Shown: positions 8,277 through 19,139, numbered from the stretch's first letter. The stretch: DNA of 58,975 bases from Methylobacter sp. (GCA_030653175.1 JAURZV010000039.1:1-58975), one strand, 5' to 3'. Notes: a model not told the origin generated them from the letters alone. Numbers and translations: made by a program.

Positions 8277-10637
8277 TCAATCGCTGGCTACATTATCTTT
8301 CATGATTTTTGGGGTAACAAAAATCAACAATTCTTTCTTCGTTTTATTGGTTGTTGAATTTGTAAATAAAAACCCGATACCCGGCAAATCGGCGAAAAAT
8401 GGGATTTTATTCTTGCCATACGACTCAGCACCTTCATAAACCCCGCCTAAAACCACCGTCTCGCCATCCTCAACGAGTACCGATGTTTTAATCTCTCTTT
8501 TATCGATCCCGGGATTACCCGATACCGGATTGCTGGTATTGTTCGCATTGTCCTTCGTAATCAACAGATTCATAATAACCGATCCGCTGGGGGTAATCTG
8601 GGGCGTTGCATTTAATTTAAGAACCGCATCTATATAAGTAGTTGTCGCCGGTGAATTTGCCGTTGAGGGCGTCGTAACCGGAATCTGCACACCTTGCATC
8701 ATAACTGCCGTGCAGCGATCCATGGTCATTACTCTTGGGTTGGATACTATTTCACCTTTCCCTTCAATTTGTAATGCCTGAAGTTCAAGATTCAACACAT
8801 AATCTGCGCCTCTAGCGAGTGTCATACCCAAAGCGCCTGGAGGAGTCGCTGTCAACCCTGCTACACCCAAATCAACCAGCGAATCACTTAAGGTGCCTAT
8901 TGTTCCGTCGGCATTGGGCTGAAGGTTACCGTTACCTTTAGTCCCTAACCCACCTACAGCAAAATTTTTGCCACTTCCGAGACTCGCCGCCTTTGCTGCA
9001 CCAAACTTGACACCTAAATTTTCAGTAAAACTATCATCGGCAATAACAACGCGCGCCTCAATCATTACCTGCCGCACCGGGACATCAAGCTTACGTATCA
9101 GTTTCTTTACCTCGTCCAACCGTTTTGTCGTCTCTCGCACAATCAAGGTGTTGGTTCTGGCATCGACAACGGCCGATCCACGGAGCGAAAGCAAACCGAA
9201 CTTGTCATTATTTACCTCTGAGTCTTTTGCCCCTTGACTTGATTGTCCAGAAGCTGAAGAACCTCCAGCAGCGGAAGCCGACAATGAACTGCCGGATGAA
9301 GCAGCGCCAGCTGCGCCGGTCACCCCGCAAGCGCCAAAAGCACCGGTATCTTCGCCATTCAGCAGATTTCTAAAGTTCTCGGCCTTGGCGTAATTGATTT
9401 TAATATATTCAGTTACCAACGGATCTAATTGTTCGACGACTCTATCTGTTTCCTGTTGTTTCTTCTTATAGTCCTTGATTTTGTCCAGTGGTGAAATTAA
9501 CGTGACATTACCGGTCTCATACTTGCCCAGGTCCTTGGTCATCATGATAAAATCCAACGCTTCATCCCAAGGCACATCATCCAGTTTTAAAGTAATCGTG
9601 CCCGTCACATCATCACCGGCAACTACATTCTGTCCGGTAAACTCGGCCAGAATAGCAATAACGCTACGTATTTCAATCTCCTGGAAATTTAAAGACAACC
9701 TGTCGCCAGTATATTTGGTACGCGATCTGTCCAGCGCATCTTTCTCTTCATTGCTTAAAGGACGAAACTCAACAGTCAACAACCCGTCCGCTTGAAACAC
9801 GGAATAATCGTAAAGTTCATTTTGCATGGATACGGTAATTGTGGTTTGCCGGTCAGACGAGACCGTATCAATAAACTTAACAGGCGTTGCAAACTCGGAA
9901 ACATCCAGCCGTTTAGCCAGGCTTTCAGGTAACCGGGTATTTAAAAAGCTTATGATAACTTTCCCGTTTTGTTTCTTGGAATTAACAATGGTGTTCGGAT
10001 TAGCCAGGGAAATCAGTATGCGTCCTTCACCTTTATCGCCGCGCTTAAAATCAAAGCCGCTAATATCTTGCGCAGGTATTAACGCCGCAACCACCGAATT
10101 AATTGCCTTTGTCGGAACAGGAGTTGCAGACTTTGCAACAACAGGCTTTGTAGCAGGCATCGCAGCCTTTGCAGGAGTCAAGGTCAGCAGCACCTTATTG
10201 CCAACCACCTTGGTTTCAAACGGTATTGACTCAATCAGGTTTACAACGACACGAACCCTGCCGGCGGCCTCTACCACATAAACACTGCTCGCTGCTCCCT
10301 GATTTATCGGGTACATTTTTTTTCCAAGTGCGCTTTTTACACCGGGAAAATCCAGAGCGATACGTGCAGGGTTATCTGTCTTAAATATTTGAGGGGTAAT
10401 GGCAGGCCCCGTCATTACCATTTCAATTTGCAGTTTATCGCCTGACTGTGTCGCGAAGTCTATGCCCGATAGCGCCAGCTCGCCGGCTCTAACAGATGCA
10501 ATTTGGAAGATAAATAAGAATAGACCTAAGCCAATGTGCGCACATAATGACTGTGAGCGCGAATTTATTCGCGCGCTGTGAATATTCATCATAACGCCGC
10601 CTTGTTTATTATTCATTTTTTTATCCTTTTTCATCAC
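8277..10637 (-). CDS. pilQ: Type IV pilus outer-membrane secretin PilQ
   Basis: Forms the outer-membrane channel through which the pilus passes. The 786-residue protein has a signal peptide (hydrophobic IGLGLFLFIFQIASVRA), AMIN domains at about residues 50-290, a secretin N-domain from about 300 (LSLNFQEIEIRSVIAILAEF), a Gly/Ser-rich insert near 435-470, and the C-terminal secretin beta-domain ending VTPKIMKD. The frame opens with MMKKDKKMNNK, but the Met just before NIHSARIN is also possible. The signal-peptide n-region is encoded by a palindromic repeat (10551-10577) shared with nirD. The pilP overlap is four bases. Confidence 0.95.
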   Translation of the reverse strand: MMKKDKKMNNKQGGVMMNIHSARINSRSQSLCAHIGLGLFLFIFQIASVRAGELALSGIDFATQSGDKLQIEMVMTGPAITPQIFKTDNPARIALDFPGVKSALGKKMYPINQGAASSVYVVEAAGRVRVVVNLIESIPFETKVVGNKVLLTLTPAKAAMPATKPVVAKSATPVPTKAINSVVAALIPAQDISGFDFKRGDKGEGRILISLANPNTIVNSKKQNGKVIISFLNTRLPESLAKRLDVSEFATPVKFIDTVSSDRQTTITVSMQNELYDYSVFQADGLLTVEFRPLSNEEKDALDRSRTKYTGDRLSLNFQEIEIRSVIAILAEFTGQNVVAGDDVTGTITLKLDDVPWDEALDFIMMTKDLGKYETGNVTLISPLDKIKDYKKKQQETDRVVEQLDPLVTEYIKINYAKAENFRNLLNGEDTGAFGACGVTGAAGAASSGSSLSASAAGGSSASGQSSQGAKDSEVNNDKFGLLSLRGSAVVDARTNTLIVRETTKRLDEVKKLIRKLDVPVRQVMIEARVVIADDSFTENLGVKFGAAKAASLGSGKNFAVGGLGTKGNGNLQPNADGTIGTLSDSLVDLGVAGLTATPPGALGMTLARGADYVLNLELQALQIEGKGEIVSNPRVMTMDRCTAVMMQGVQIPVTTPSTANSPATTTYIDAVLKLNATPQITPSGSVIMNLLITKDNANNTSNPVSGNPGIDKREIKTSVLVEDGETVVLGGVYEGAESYGKNKIPFFADLPGIGFLFTNSTTNKTKKELLIFVTPKIMKDNVASD
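10551..10577. repeat. Palindrome in pilQ signal-peptide region
   Basis: CTGTGAGCGCGAATTTATTC followed by GCG matches the repeat at the right window edge (58931-58953) at all but about two positions. In both genes the minus-strand frame reads R(M/I)NSR(P/S)Q. Confidence 0.75.
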
Positions 10638-11155
10638 TCTGTCAACGCTATTGAAGCCGGTTGTTCACGCCACGTCCCCGGTTTATCGGGAACTATTTCC
10701 ATCAATTCAATTTTATCGCTGAATATCCGTATAATTTTTCCGTAATTTTTACCCATATAGTTCCCAACCTTGACGCGATAAATTGTGCCGTCGCTCGCTT
10801 TTACCAATCCCCACAAACTCGCCTTCATGTCTACAGTCCCTACCATTCTTAGGCCATCCAAAGGAAATGTTTCCAACTCTTCCTTACGTCGAGTGGTATC
10901 GGGCTTTATACCGCTACCCGTTGAAACATCAACACCCTTGGCCTGTTCGGGCTGTTCCAGCGGCTTAAATGGATCACGCAGACCTTCCGGTTTAAACATA
11001 AAGGGCTCAATCACCTTGATTTCAGGCAAGGGTTTAATAGGCTCCTTAGGCCTGGCCTTAACTTCTGAGAGATAGCGATTTAAATCTGAAAAATCATCAT
11101 TGCTGCAACCTGCCAGCAATGTCATAACAACCATGCAACTAATCTGCATTATCAT
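10634..11155 (-). CDS. pilP: Type IV pilus assembly lipoprotein PilP
   Basis: A 173-residue lipoprotein with lipobox LLAGC (Cys17). The mature part has a Pro-rich linker (KPLPEIKVIEPF), the conserved FKPEGLRDPFKP motif, and the C-terminal beta-domain (LRMVGTVDMKASLWGLVKAS...). PilP joins the PilNO inner-membrane dimer to PilQ. It starts directly after pilO, overlapping by one base, and overlaps pilQ by ATGA. Confidence 0.95.
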   Translation of the reverse strand: MIMQISCMVVMTLLAGCSNDDFSDLNRYLSEVKARPKEPIKPLPEIKVIEPFMFKPEGLRDPFKPLEQPEQAKGVDVSTGSGIKPDTTRRKEELETFPLDGLRMVGTVDMKASLWGLVKASDGTIYRVKVGNYMGKNYGKIIRIFSDKIELMEIVPDKPGTWREQPASIALTE

Positions 11156-11775
11156 TACTTTTGCCCTCTTTTCTTTTTGGCCACTGTAGCCTCTTCTCCA
11201 CCAACACCTTCGTTATAGGTCTTTACAGTCGCATTCATTTTCATTTCCCCTTCCTTACCTTCGGGAATAATGTTTACATCATGTACGGTAACAATTCGGG
11301 GCAACGAGGCTAAACCGCTCACAAACAAACCCAACTCCTCGTATTTTCCAATAACCTCAATACTAATTGGCAACTCTGAGTAGAAGTCTTTACGAACAGG
11401 AGCTCCGGGTTTGAATAACCTGAACTCCAGACCGCTGGCCAATCCTGTCTGAGAAATATCAATCAACAGGCTTGCAACTTCTTCTTTTGTCGGCATTTGC
11501 CGAATCATATCCTCCAGTTCCGTTTCAATTTGCGCCAATTGGTCCTGATAATCCTGAAGATTGATTGATTTCTTTTGTTTCGTCTCAAATGACTGCTTTA
11601 ATTCCAGCTCTTGCTTCTCAGAAGCATCAAGCGCCGTTAACTGGTCAAGCGTGTCATAGTAAACACCTGCGCCGAAAACCAGGGCGCATATCACTGCGAT
11701 TGTTGCCGCTTTAATGGGCAATGGCCAAGTTCCTGCCTCATTAGGATCCCAATTAATTTCCGAAAGATTCATCAT
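11155..11775 (-). CDS. pilO: Type IV pilus alignment protein PilO
   Basis: A 206-residue bitopic inner-membrane protein. A membrane helix lies at about residues 22-40 (IKAATIAVICALVFGAGVYY), a coiled coil at about 45-95, and a ferredoxin-like periplasmic domain at about 100-190. It pairs with PilN and contacts PilP. A basic KKKRGQK tail closes it. It overlaps pilN by four bases, as is usual for this operon. Confidence 0.95.
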   Translation of the reverse strand: MMNLSEINWDPNEAGTWPLPIKAATIAVICALVFGAGVYYDTLDQLTALDASEKQELELKQSFETKQKKSINLQDYQDQLAQIETELEDMIRQMPTKEEVASLLIDISQTGLASGLEFRLFKPGAPVRKDFYSELPISIEVIGKYEELGLFVSGLASLPRIVTVHDVNIIPEGKEGEMKMNATVKTYNEGVGGEEATVAKKKRGQK

Positions 11776-12344
11776 TTCCCTCCAGCCTCAGCTTGCGCAT
11801 TCTGATTACCCTGTTTGGCATGCAGAGTAAAATCGCTTAACTGCTCAGGACTAACTTTGCTCGCGGTCTGAATCACATCAAGCGTTGGGACTTTCAACCA
11901 AGCTGAGGCTTCAATGGCTCTCATAAAGGCAGAAACGCGCGCATTGGATTGCGACTTGCCCTGAAAATTCAGTTCTGCACCCACCTGCGTGAATTTCGTG
12001 AGAAAAACCCCATCCGGTGTAACCTTGGGAAGCTCATCAAACAAATGCACAATCTCCGGACGACTTTCCTGTAGTTTCTGAATCAATTCTATTTTGATCA
12101 ACAACTTACTTTTTTGTTCCTCAATAGTCTTTATTTTGGCAATTTTTATGTCCAATAACGCTATTTCGTCCTGTATTATTTTGTTTCTTTGTTCTTGATA
12201 CGCTTTAAGTCCCTCAATATACATGTGAACCCCGACAAAAATAATCGCTGTAACCAAAACAGCCACGCCAATAGCATTTATAAAGTTCTGCTTTTTCTGC
12301 GCCCGCAGTTCTTCACGCCAAGGGAGTAAATTGATTTTTGCCAT
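11772..12344 (-). CDS. pilN: Type IV pilus alignment protein PilN
   Basis: A 190-residue protein beginning with the conserved MAKINLLPWREELR, the short cytoplasmic peptide that docks into PilM. A membrane helix follows at about 22-42, then a coiled coil and a periplasmic domain. With PilO it forms the inner-membrane platform. It starts at the final base of pilM. Confidence 0.96.
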   Translation of the reverse strand: MAKINLLPWREELRAQKKQNFINAIGVAVLVTAIIFVGVHMYIEGLKAYQEQRNKIIQDEIALLDIKIAKIKTIEEQKSKLLIKIELIQKLQESRPEIVHLFDELPKVTPDGVFLTKFTQVGAELNFQGKSQSNARVSAFMRAIEASAWLKVPTLDVIQTASKVSPEQLSDFTLHAKQGNQNAQAEAGGK

Positions 12345-13405
12345 TAGTCAAAACTCCTCAAAGCCAACCCGCATGCAATCATCATTGCAGAAGCATCATT
12401 GCTCAATGACTGAGGTTTTACTCTATTGGATAAAGCCATATTGATAAAAGGGTTCGCTATAACGGTAGGCACCCCTATAGCTTGCTGAACCAATTTGTCG
12501 ATGCCGGGTATTGATGCACAACCACCCGCCAGAATAAGACTATCGATGTGTCTATTCGCGCTTGATGAAACAAAAAACTGTATCGACCGCTGAATTTGCT
12601 GAACCATTGCCCGTTTAAATGGATCAAGCACATCAACGGTATAATTGTCCGGAAGTCCGCCCAGCTTTTTTGCCAAGCCGGCCTCTTCATAAGTTAATCC
12701 GTAGCGACGCTGAATCTCTTCGGTTAACTGCTTACCGCCAAAGCCCTGCTCTCTTGTGTACACGGTACGGCAATTATATAAGACATTTAAGGCGGTCATG
12801 GTTGCCCCAATATCCACAATAGCAACCGTTTGAGTCCCTACGGCATCCGGCAATTGATCAATCAACAAGGTAAAAGCATTTTCCATCGCAAAGGCTTCAA
12901 CATCGACAATTTTGGCCTTTAAGCCCGCCTTTGCCAGCACTTCCACTCGATCCTCAATAATTTCTTTTCTCGATGCCGCGAGCAGCACATTGACCATTTC
13001 AGGGTTATTTTCATTTTCGCCCTGTACTTCAAAATCGAAATTTACCTCATCAAGCGAATAAGGCACATACTGGTCCGCTTCAACCATAATCTGCTCTTCC
13101 ATTTCATCATCGGTTAATGAAGCGGACATGGGTATAACCTTGGTCATCACTGAAGATCCTGCAACAGCGACAGATGCTTGCTTTAGCTTTGACCCGGATT
13201 GCTTTAAAGCGACTTTTATGGCATCAGCTATCACTTCAATGTTGGCTATATTTTTATCAATAACAGCGTCTTGCGGCAAAGGCGATACGGCATAACTCTC
13301 AACCCGGTAACGAGCGCCAACCCTACTCAATTCGAGTAACTTTATAGCCGCTGTACTGATATCAATACCAAGAACCGCGCTCTGTTTCTGACTAAACCAA
13401 CTCAT
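12344..13405 (-). CDS. pilM: Type IV pilus actin-like protein PilM
   Basis: A 353-residue cytoplasmic actin/FtsA-fold protein. The nucleotide-binding segments are VLGIDISTAAIKLLEL near residues 13-28, IVDIGATMTALNVL near 195 and LAGGCASIPG near 295. It binds the PilN N-terminus and links the assembly platform to cytoplasmic components. First gene of pilMNOPQ, divergent from mrcA across about 360 bases, as in many gammaproteobacteria. Confidence 0.96.
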   Translation of the reverse strand: MSWFSQKQSAVLGIDISTAAIKLLELSRVGARYRVESYAVSPLPQDAVIDKNIANIEVIADAIKVALKQSGSKLKQASVAVAGSSVMTKVIPMSASLTDDEMEEQIMVEADQYVPYSLDEVNFDFEVQGENENNPEMVNVLLAASRKEIIEDRVEVLAKAGLKAKIVDVEAFAMENAFTLLIDQLPDAVGTQTVAIVDIGATMTALNVLYNCRTVYTREQGFGGKQLTEEIQRRYGLTYEEAGLAKKLGGLPDNYTVDVLDPFKRAMVQQIQRSIQFFVSSSANRHIDSLILAGGCASIPGIDKLVQQAIGVPTVIANPFINMALSNRVKPQSLSNDASAMMIACGLALRSFD

Positions 13406-13764
13406 TAACTAACCCTTGAAAAACTTGATGAATAATGTGATCGATCAATTGCAGTGCAGATGTCTGGCAACTGCACCCTGCGTCGCCTCGGCAATAGCTT
13501 CTGCATTGCTTTACCTCCCCATCATTAGGACCATATCGCCTGTATCCTTAGAACCGTCAGCTATAACTAATAATCACAAAACTTATTTACTCGCGAAAGT
13601 ATAGTAGCCTTTTTTATTTTGATGCTTAAAATGTTCAATTTATTTACTCAACCAGTTGTTTTTTATCTCCAGCGAGAATATTTCAGCCGGCATCTAACAA
13701 AAACGTATCTTTTATTCTTAAAGCTTAGGTTTTATCTCTATCGCACTGCTTCCCAGGATCACTT
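13406..13764. promoter_or_regulatory. Divergent intergenic region pilM / mrcA
   Basis: The 359 bases between the two divergent genes must carry promoters for both. The part nearest mrcA is AT-rich. I could not identify convincing -35/-10 pairs by eye. The short open frame in it looks like chance. Confidence 0.4.
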
Positions 13765-16092
13765 GTGGCTAAAAAAACATTAAGCGGACAAATTCTAAAA
13801 TGGTTTGCTATTTTTTTTACGATCATAACGTTAGGCTCGGCAATTTTCGGTTATTTTTTATACAACAAGCTTTCAGCCGGCTTGCCTGATGTTAAGACCC
13901 TGCATAATGTTCAATACCAGACGCCTTTAAGTATTTACAGCAAAGATAACCTGCTGATTGCTCAATTTGGCGAGAAGAAACGTACACCGGTCAACATAGA
14001 AGAAGTCCCCCAACAACTCATTAATGCCTTTATTGCCGCAGAAGATGACAGTTTTTATGAACACCCCGGCGTCGACTTTAAAGGCCTGCTTCGAGCAGGT
14101 CTGCAACTCGCCTTAACCGGAAAGAAAAAACAGGGCGGCAGCACCATCACCATGCAGGTTACCCGCAACTTCCTGCTTAGCAGCGAAAAAACTTACACCC
14201 GTAAGTTAAAGGAAATCATGCTGGCGTTAAAAATAGAGCACGAATACCCGAAAAACAAAATCATGGAACTTTATTTAAATCAGATTTTCATGGGACACAG
14301 GGCCTATGGTATTGCCGCAGCGGCTCAGGTCTATTACGGAAAATCCTTAACTGAGCTGAGCCTGGCCGAACACGCCATGATTGCCGGCTTGCCTAAAGCC
14401 CCCTCTATATACAATCCCATTACTAATGAGACACGGGCAGTTGAAAGGCGCAATTATGTCCTGCACCGCATGCTTGAGCTTAACCATATTACTCAGCAAG
14501 AATATGAGGACGCATCCCGGCAACCCTCTACCGCAAAAATACAGTCTGTCACACCTGAAATTTCAGCGCTTTACTTAGCCGAAATGGTACGGCAAAAAAT
14601 TTTCGAGCTTTATGGCGAGCAAGCTTATACCTCCGGGTTCAAGGTCTATACAACAATAAACGGGACGCTGCAAACAACGGCAAATCAGGCGCTTACCAAT
14701 ACCTTGCATGCCTATGATGAACGCCATGGATATCGTCACTCACGCACTAACAAAGCAGGTGATCTCAACGGACTCCCGGTCATCGGCGATACTTTGCCCG
14801 CCGCCGTTCTACGCGTAAAAAACAATCTCGCAACGGCCAGCCTTCAAGACGGCACTCTTATTGAAATACCATGGAAAAACATTAAATGGGCCGACAGGGC
14901 GACCGGCCGGTCGCCCCTACAAGCCGGCGATATTATCCGTGTCCGTCAACTGCCGAATAATATCTGGGCTTTAACGCAAATACCCGAGGCAGAAGGGGCA
15001 TTTGTTTCTTTAAATCCTGCCAATGGCGCCATTTTAGCGTTAACCGGCGGCTTCGATTTTTTCCGCAACAAATACAATCGCGCGACCCAATCAAAAAGAC
15101 AGCCGGGCTCAGGCTTTAAACCCATCATTTACACCACCGCCCTGGAACAAGGCTACACCGCCGCCAGCCTTATTAACGATGCGCCCATAGTCATCGACAA
15201 CCCGGGTCAGGAAAACGAGTGGCGTCCGGAAAATTACAACAAGAAATTCAACGGCCCAACCAGCATCAGATCGGCTATAACCCACTCAAGAAACATTATC
15301 TCCATCCGCTTATTGAAAGAAATGGGCGTTGAAAAAGCCGTCGCAACGGCATTGCGCTTTGGCTTTACTGAAGAACAAATACCTAAAACCCTTTCCCTGG
15401 CACTGGGCAGCGGCTATGCAACCCCACTGCAAATGGCACGGGTTTATGCCACATTTGCCAACGGCGGCTTCCTGGTCAAACCCTATTTTATTGAACGCAT
15501 TGAGTCCAACGAAGGCGAAATTATTTATCAAGCCAATCCTAAAATTGCCTGTCCTGCCTGCGATAGCAGCCAGGAATTAAACCGTAACTACGCTCCCAGA
15601 ATTATTACGCCGCAAATTTGTTTTCTGATGAATTCGTTATTAAGAGATGTCGTTCAACACGGCACGGCAACAGGAGCAAAAGTACTGGGCAGACAAGATC
15701 TTGCCGGAAAAACAGGCACCACAAATGAGCAGCGCGACGCCTGGTTTAATGGCTATACGCAGTCAAATGTCGCCACCGCATGGGTCGGATTTGATGACTT
15801 TTCGCCGCTGGGGAATCTTGAAACGGGCGGCTTAGCCGCATTACCGATGTGGATAGAGTTTATGCGGACAGCCCTAAAAGACACTCCGGAAATCCCTCTT
15901 GAAATGCCGGAGGGAATAGTCAAAGCATTTATAAGTCCTGAGACCGGCTTGTTAACAGCAGCCGCAAATAAAGATGGGATATGGGAGTTTTTTCAAACTG
16001 AACATGTGCCAACCGGATTCACATCCACATCCGGTGACTCGATAACCGGTTCCGATCAGCCTGATGAAAACCCTACTGAAAATCTGTTTTAA
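13765..16092 (+). CDS. mrcA: Penicillin-binding protein 1A
   Basis: Bifunctional peptidoglycan synthase. The start is GTG at 13765 with AGGA upstream. A membrane anchor is at about residues 12-34. The glycosyltransferase domain (about 55-230) has the catalytic AAEDDSFYEHPGVD and GGSTITMQVTRN. An OB-like insert (about 320-410) follows. The transpeptidase domain has SGFK near residue 448, SRN near 510 and KTGTTNEQRDAWFNGY near 648. At 775 residues it is slightly shorter than E. coli PBP1A. A 20-base palindrome within the OB insert encodes ATGRSP (about residue 381). Confidence 0.96.
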   Translation: MAKKTLSGQILKWFAIFFTIITLGSAIFGYFLYNKLSAGLPDVKTLHNVQYQTPLSIYSKDNLLIAQFGEKKRTPVNIEEVPQQLINAFIAAEDDSFYEHPGVDFKGLLRAGLQLALTGKKKQGGSTITMQVTRNFLLSSEKTYTRKLKEIMLALKIEHEYPKNKIMELYLNQIFMGHRAYGIAAAAQVYYGKSLTELSLAEHAMIAGLPKAPSIYNPITNETRAVERRNYVLHRMLELNHITQQEYEDASRQPSTAKIQSVTPEISALYLAEMVRQKIFELYGEQAYTSGFKVYTTINGTLQTTANQALTNTLHAYDERHGYRHSRTNKAGDLNGLPVIGDTLPAAVLRVKNNLATASLQDGTLIEIPWKNIKWADRATGRSPLQAGDIIRVRQLPNNIWALTQIPEAEGAFVSLNPANGAILALTGGFDFFRNKYNRATQSKRQPGSGFKPIIYTTALEQGYTAASLINDAPIVIDNPGQENEWRPENYNKKFNGPTSIRSAITHSRNIISIRLLKEMGVEKAVATALRFGFTEEQIPKTLSLALGSGYATPLQMARVYATFANGGFLVKPYFIERIESNEGEIIYQANPKIACPACDSSQELNRNYAPRIITPQICFLMNSLLRDVVQHGTATGAKVLGRQDLAGKTGTTNEQRDAWFNGYTQSNVATAWVGFDDFSPLGNLETGGLAALPMWIEFMRTALKDTPEIPLEMPEGIVKAFISPETGLLTAAANKDGIWEFFQTEHVPTGFTSTSGDSITGSDQPDENPTENLF
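14897..14916. repeat. Palindrome inside mrcA
   Basis: GGGCGACCGGCCGGTCGCCC is a perfect 20-base palindrome followed by CTAC. The same sequence with one change, also followed by CTAC, is found between pyrF and the SafE gene at 43061-43080. So it is a dispersed element read in frame here. Confidence 0.7.
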
Positions 16093-16317
16093 AATGGTAT
16101 ACGGGGCCGGCTTAGATCCGACCCCATATAGGCATTAACTTAAGAAGGTGTGGATTGATTAATAAACCACGGAGACACGAAGTTCACGAAGAAAAACCAT
16201 GGTAAAAACTTCGTGTCTATATCGGAGTATAAGGCTCGCCTTGTACCTGTAAAGCGTTCAAAGCTAGCTTTGAACTCCGAAACAACAGTATGGGGTCTAA
16301 ATACAATCCCCACTCAA
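16093..16317. repeat. Repeat-filled gap between mrcA and secA
   Basis: Convergent gap. A hairpin GGGGCCGG...CCGACCCC lies at about 16104-16127. A copy of the widespread 'accacggagacacgaag' element follows near 16170-16220. The palindrome GTTCAAAGCTAGCTTTGAAC is at 16256-16275. No gene is seen. Confidence 0.6.
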
Positions 16318-19041
16318 TCAGCTTAACTGGCCGTGACACTGCTTAAACTTCTTGCCTGAACCGCAAGGACAAGGATCATTGCGGCCCACTTTATTGCCCT
16401 CTCTGATAAATGGCTGTTCAGCAGCGGCAACTTCTTCCGGTTCAGGTGCATGTAACGACTCCTCATAAGCATCCAAAGCGGGTGCCTGTGCATGTTCAAA
16501 ATGCATTTCCCTAGGCGCCTGCATTTGCTCATCAATAGCATGAACGTCTTCTTCCTGCCTGACCTGAACTTTAAACAGAATCCCTATCACTTCATACTTG
16601 ATATGCTCAAGCAGGTTAGTAAACATTTCAAACGCTTCGCGCTTGTATTCCTGTTTGGGATCTTTTTGCGCATAACCTCTAAAATGTATGCCCTGACGCA
16701 AGTAATCCATCGCCGCCAGATGCTCTTTCCAGCTATTATCAAGCACTTGCAGCATCACTGATTTTTCAAAATGCTGTAACACTTCCTTGGACATCTGCTG
16801 TTCTTTGTCTTTATGGTTTTGTTCCAGAATATCGATAATGCGCTTACGCAAAGATTCTTCCTGCAGCGAATGGTCTTCAGCCAGCATTTTACGCACGGGG
16901 ATTTCAACGTTAAATTCCTGACGCAAATGCTCTTCCAGACCCTTGGTGTCCCACTGCTCAACCATGGTTTTTGGCGGAATATACTGGGTTATTACATTAT
17001 TGACCACATCTTCACGTATCGCGGTGATAATGTCGGATATTTCCTCCGCCGCCATCAGCTCGTTACGCTGCGCATAGACAACCTTACGTTGATCATTGGC
17101 GACATCGTCATAAGCAAGAATTTCTTTACGCACATCGAAGTTACGGCCTTCAACCTTGCGCTGAGCGCTTTCAATAGAGCGCGTTACCCAAGGATGCTCA
17201 ATGGCTTCACCATTACCCATACCTAATTTCTGCATTAAGCCCGCAACGCGATCCGATGCAAAAATACGCATTAAGTCATCTTGCAGCGACAGGTAGAAAC
17301 GGGTTGAACCGGGATCGCCCTGACGACCCGACCGGCCTCTTAACTGGTTGTCGATACGACGCGATTCATGACGCTCCGAACCAATGACATGTAAACCGCC
17401 GGTGGCGATAACCTGCTCGTGTCTGTCCAACCAAACGCCACGCACTTGATCCTTATCGGCCTCGCCGGCATCTTCGCCCAGTGCCGCCAGTTCCGCTTCC
17501 AGATTGCCGCCGAGCACAATATCTGTACCCCGTCCGGCCATGTTGGTCGCGATAGTAACCGCTCCCGGCATACCGGCCTGCTCAATGATATGGGCTTCGC
17601 GTTCGTGTTGTTTGGCGTTAAGCACTTCGTGTTTAATGCCCTGCTTTTGTAATAATGCGGACAGCCGCTCGGAGTTTTCAATCGACGTAGTTCCCACCAA
17701 CACCGGTTGCCCACGGCTAACGCACTCTTTAATATCATCGGCAACGGCGACATATTTCTCGTCGGTGGTCAGGAAGACTACGTCGCCAAAATCCTTGCGG
17801 ATCATGTTGCGATGCGTAGGAATAACCACAACTTCAAGGCCGTAAATCTTGTTCAGTTCGAACGCTTCGGTATCCGCAGTACCGGTCATACCGGACAGTT
17901 TTTCGTACAAGCGGAAATAGTTCTGGAAGGTAATCGAAGCCAGCGTCTGATTTTCATTTTGAATAGCGACATGCTCTTTGGCTTCAATCGCCTGATGCAA
18001 GCCCTCCGACCAACGCCGTCCCGGCATGATCCGGCCGGTAAACTCATCGACGATAATCACTTCATTATTGGCGACGATATAATCAACGTCTTTTTTGAAT
18101 AAAACATGACCACGCAATGAAGCAGTCAGGTAGTGCATCAGGCGAATATTGGTCGCGTCATACAAGCTGCTTCCTTCCGCCATCAAGCCATGTTCAACCA
18201 TTAAACGCTCAACCCGCTCATGGCCTTCTTCGGTCAGATACAACTGGCGTACTTTTTCATCGACCGAATAATCGCCCGGTTCGCCTTCTTTTTCCTGCTT
18301 GGTCAGGAAAGGGATGATCTTGTTGACTTTGATGTATATTTCGGTGCTTTCTTCGGTAGGCCCGGAGATAATCAGCGGCGTTCTCGCCTCATCGATAAGG
18401 ATCGAATCCACCTCATCAACAATAGCGAAACTTAAATCCCGCTGGACTTTCTGCTCCAGGCTAAAAGCCATATTGTCGCGCAGATAATCAAAACCGAATT
18501 CGTTATTGGTACCGTAAGTGATGTCTGACGCATAAGCTTCGCGCCGTGCGTCGCTTTCCATCTGGCTGATAATCACGCCGGTCGACAAACCCAGAAAACC
18601 GTAAAGCTTGCCCATCCATTCGGAGTCGCGCTTGGCCAGATAGTCATTAACCGTAACAACATGTACACCGCGCCCCGGCAAGGCGTTCAAATAGGCCGCC
18701 AAGGTTGCCATCAGGGTTTTTCCCTCACCGGTTTTCATTTCGGCAATTTTACCGTCATGAAGTATCATGCCGCCGATCAATTGCACATCGAAATGGCGCA
18801 TACCGAAGACTCTCGTCGACGCTTCTCTGACTGTTGCAAACGCTTCTGGAAGCAGATTGTCCAGTTTTTCACCTTGCGCCAGACGATCACGAAATTCCTG
18901 CGTTTTTGCTTTTAACGCATCATCAGATAATTTCTCGTAATCAGAAGCCAGAGCATTGATCTTTTTGACCAATGACTTTTTCTTCTTTATCAGCCTGTCA
19001 TTACGGCTCCCTATAACTAATCTAACCAACTTACCCAGCAT
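16318..19041 (-). CDS. secA: Protein translocase ATPase SecA
   Basis: Motor of the Sec pathway, driving unfolded preproteins through SecYEG. The 907 residues are full length. NBD1 carries MKTGEGKT (Walker A, about residues 103-110) and the DEVD box. NBD2 has [12 protein letters not shown] and the [10 protein letters not shown] helicase motif. The C-terminus has the SEC-C zinc motif [17 protein letters not shown], which binds SecB. It is divergent from hypF. No SecM-like regulator is seen upstream. Confidence 0.98.
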   Translation of the reverse strand: MLGKLVRLVIGSRNDRLIKKKKSLVKKINALASDYEKLSDDALKAKTQEFRDRLAQGEKLDNLLPEAFATVREASTRVFGMRHFDVQLIGGMILHDGKIAEMKTGEGKTLMATLAAYLNALPGRGVHVVTVNDYLAKRDSEWMGKLYGFLGLSTGVIISQMESDARREAYASDITYGTNNEFGFDYLRDNMAFSLEQKVQRDLSFAIVDEVDSILIDEARTPLIISGPTEESTEIYIKVNKIIPFLTKQEKEGEPGDYSVDEKVRQLYLTEEGHERVERLMVEHGLMAEGSSLYDATNIRLMHYLTASLRGHVLFKKDVDYIVANNEVIIVDEFTGRIMPGRRWSEGLHQAIEAKEHVAIQNENQTLASITFQNYFRLYEKLSGMTGTADTEAFELNKIYGLEVVVIPTHRNMIRKDFGDVVFLTTDEKYVAVADDIKECVSRGQPVLVGTTSIENSERLSALLQKQGIKHEVLNAKQHEREAHIIEQAGMPGAVTIATNMAGRGTDIVLGGNLEAELAALGEDAGEADKDQVRGVWLDRHEQVIATGGLHVIGSERHESRRIDNQLRGRSGRQGDPGSTRFYLSLQDDLMRIFASDRVAGLMQKLGMGNGEAIEHPWVTRSIESAQRKVEGRNFDVRKEILAYDDVANDQRKVVYAQRNELMAAEEISDIITAIREDVVNNVITQYIPPKTMVEQWDTKGLEEHLRQEFNVEIPVRKMLAEDHSLQEESLRKRIIDILEQNHKDKEQQMSKEVLQHFEKSVMLQVLDNSWKEHLAAMDYLRQGIHFRGYAQKDPKQEYKREAFEMFTNLLEHIKYEVIGILFKVQVRQEEDVHAIDEQMQAPREMHFEHAQAPALDAYEESLHAPEPEEVAAAEQPFIREGNKVGRNDPCPCGSGKKFKQCHGQLS

Positions 19042-19139
19042 GTTTTTTTCCGGTATGAATTTAGTAAATGATTGAATAAAACCGTGAGATTATATACCGT
19101 CTACTGTTTTAGTGACAGTTAAAAACACTCTTTATCCCC

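Noticed and set aside
13416-13604. Short frame between pilM and mrcA
   Set aside because: No ribosome site, no recognisable protein pattern, and it occupies the region needed for divergent promoters.
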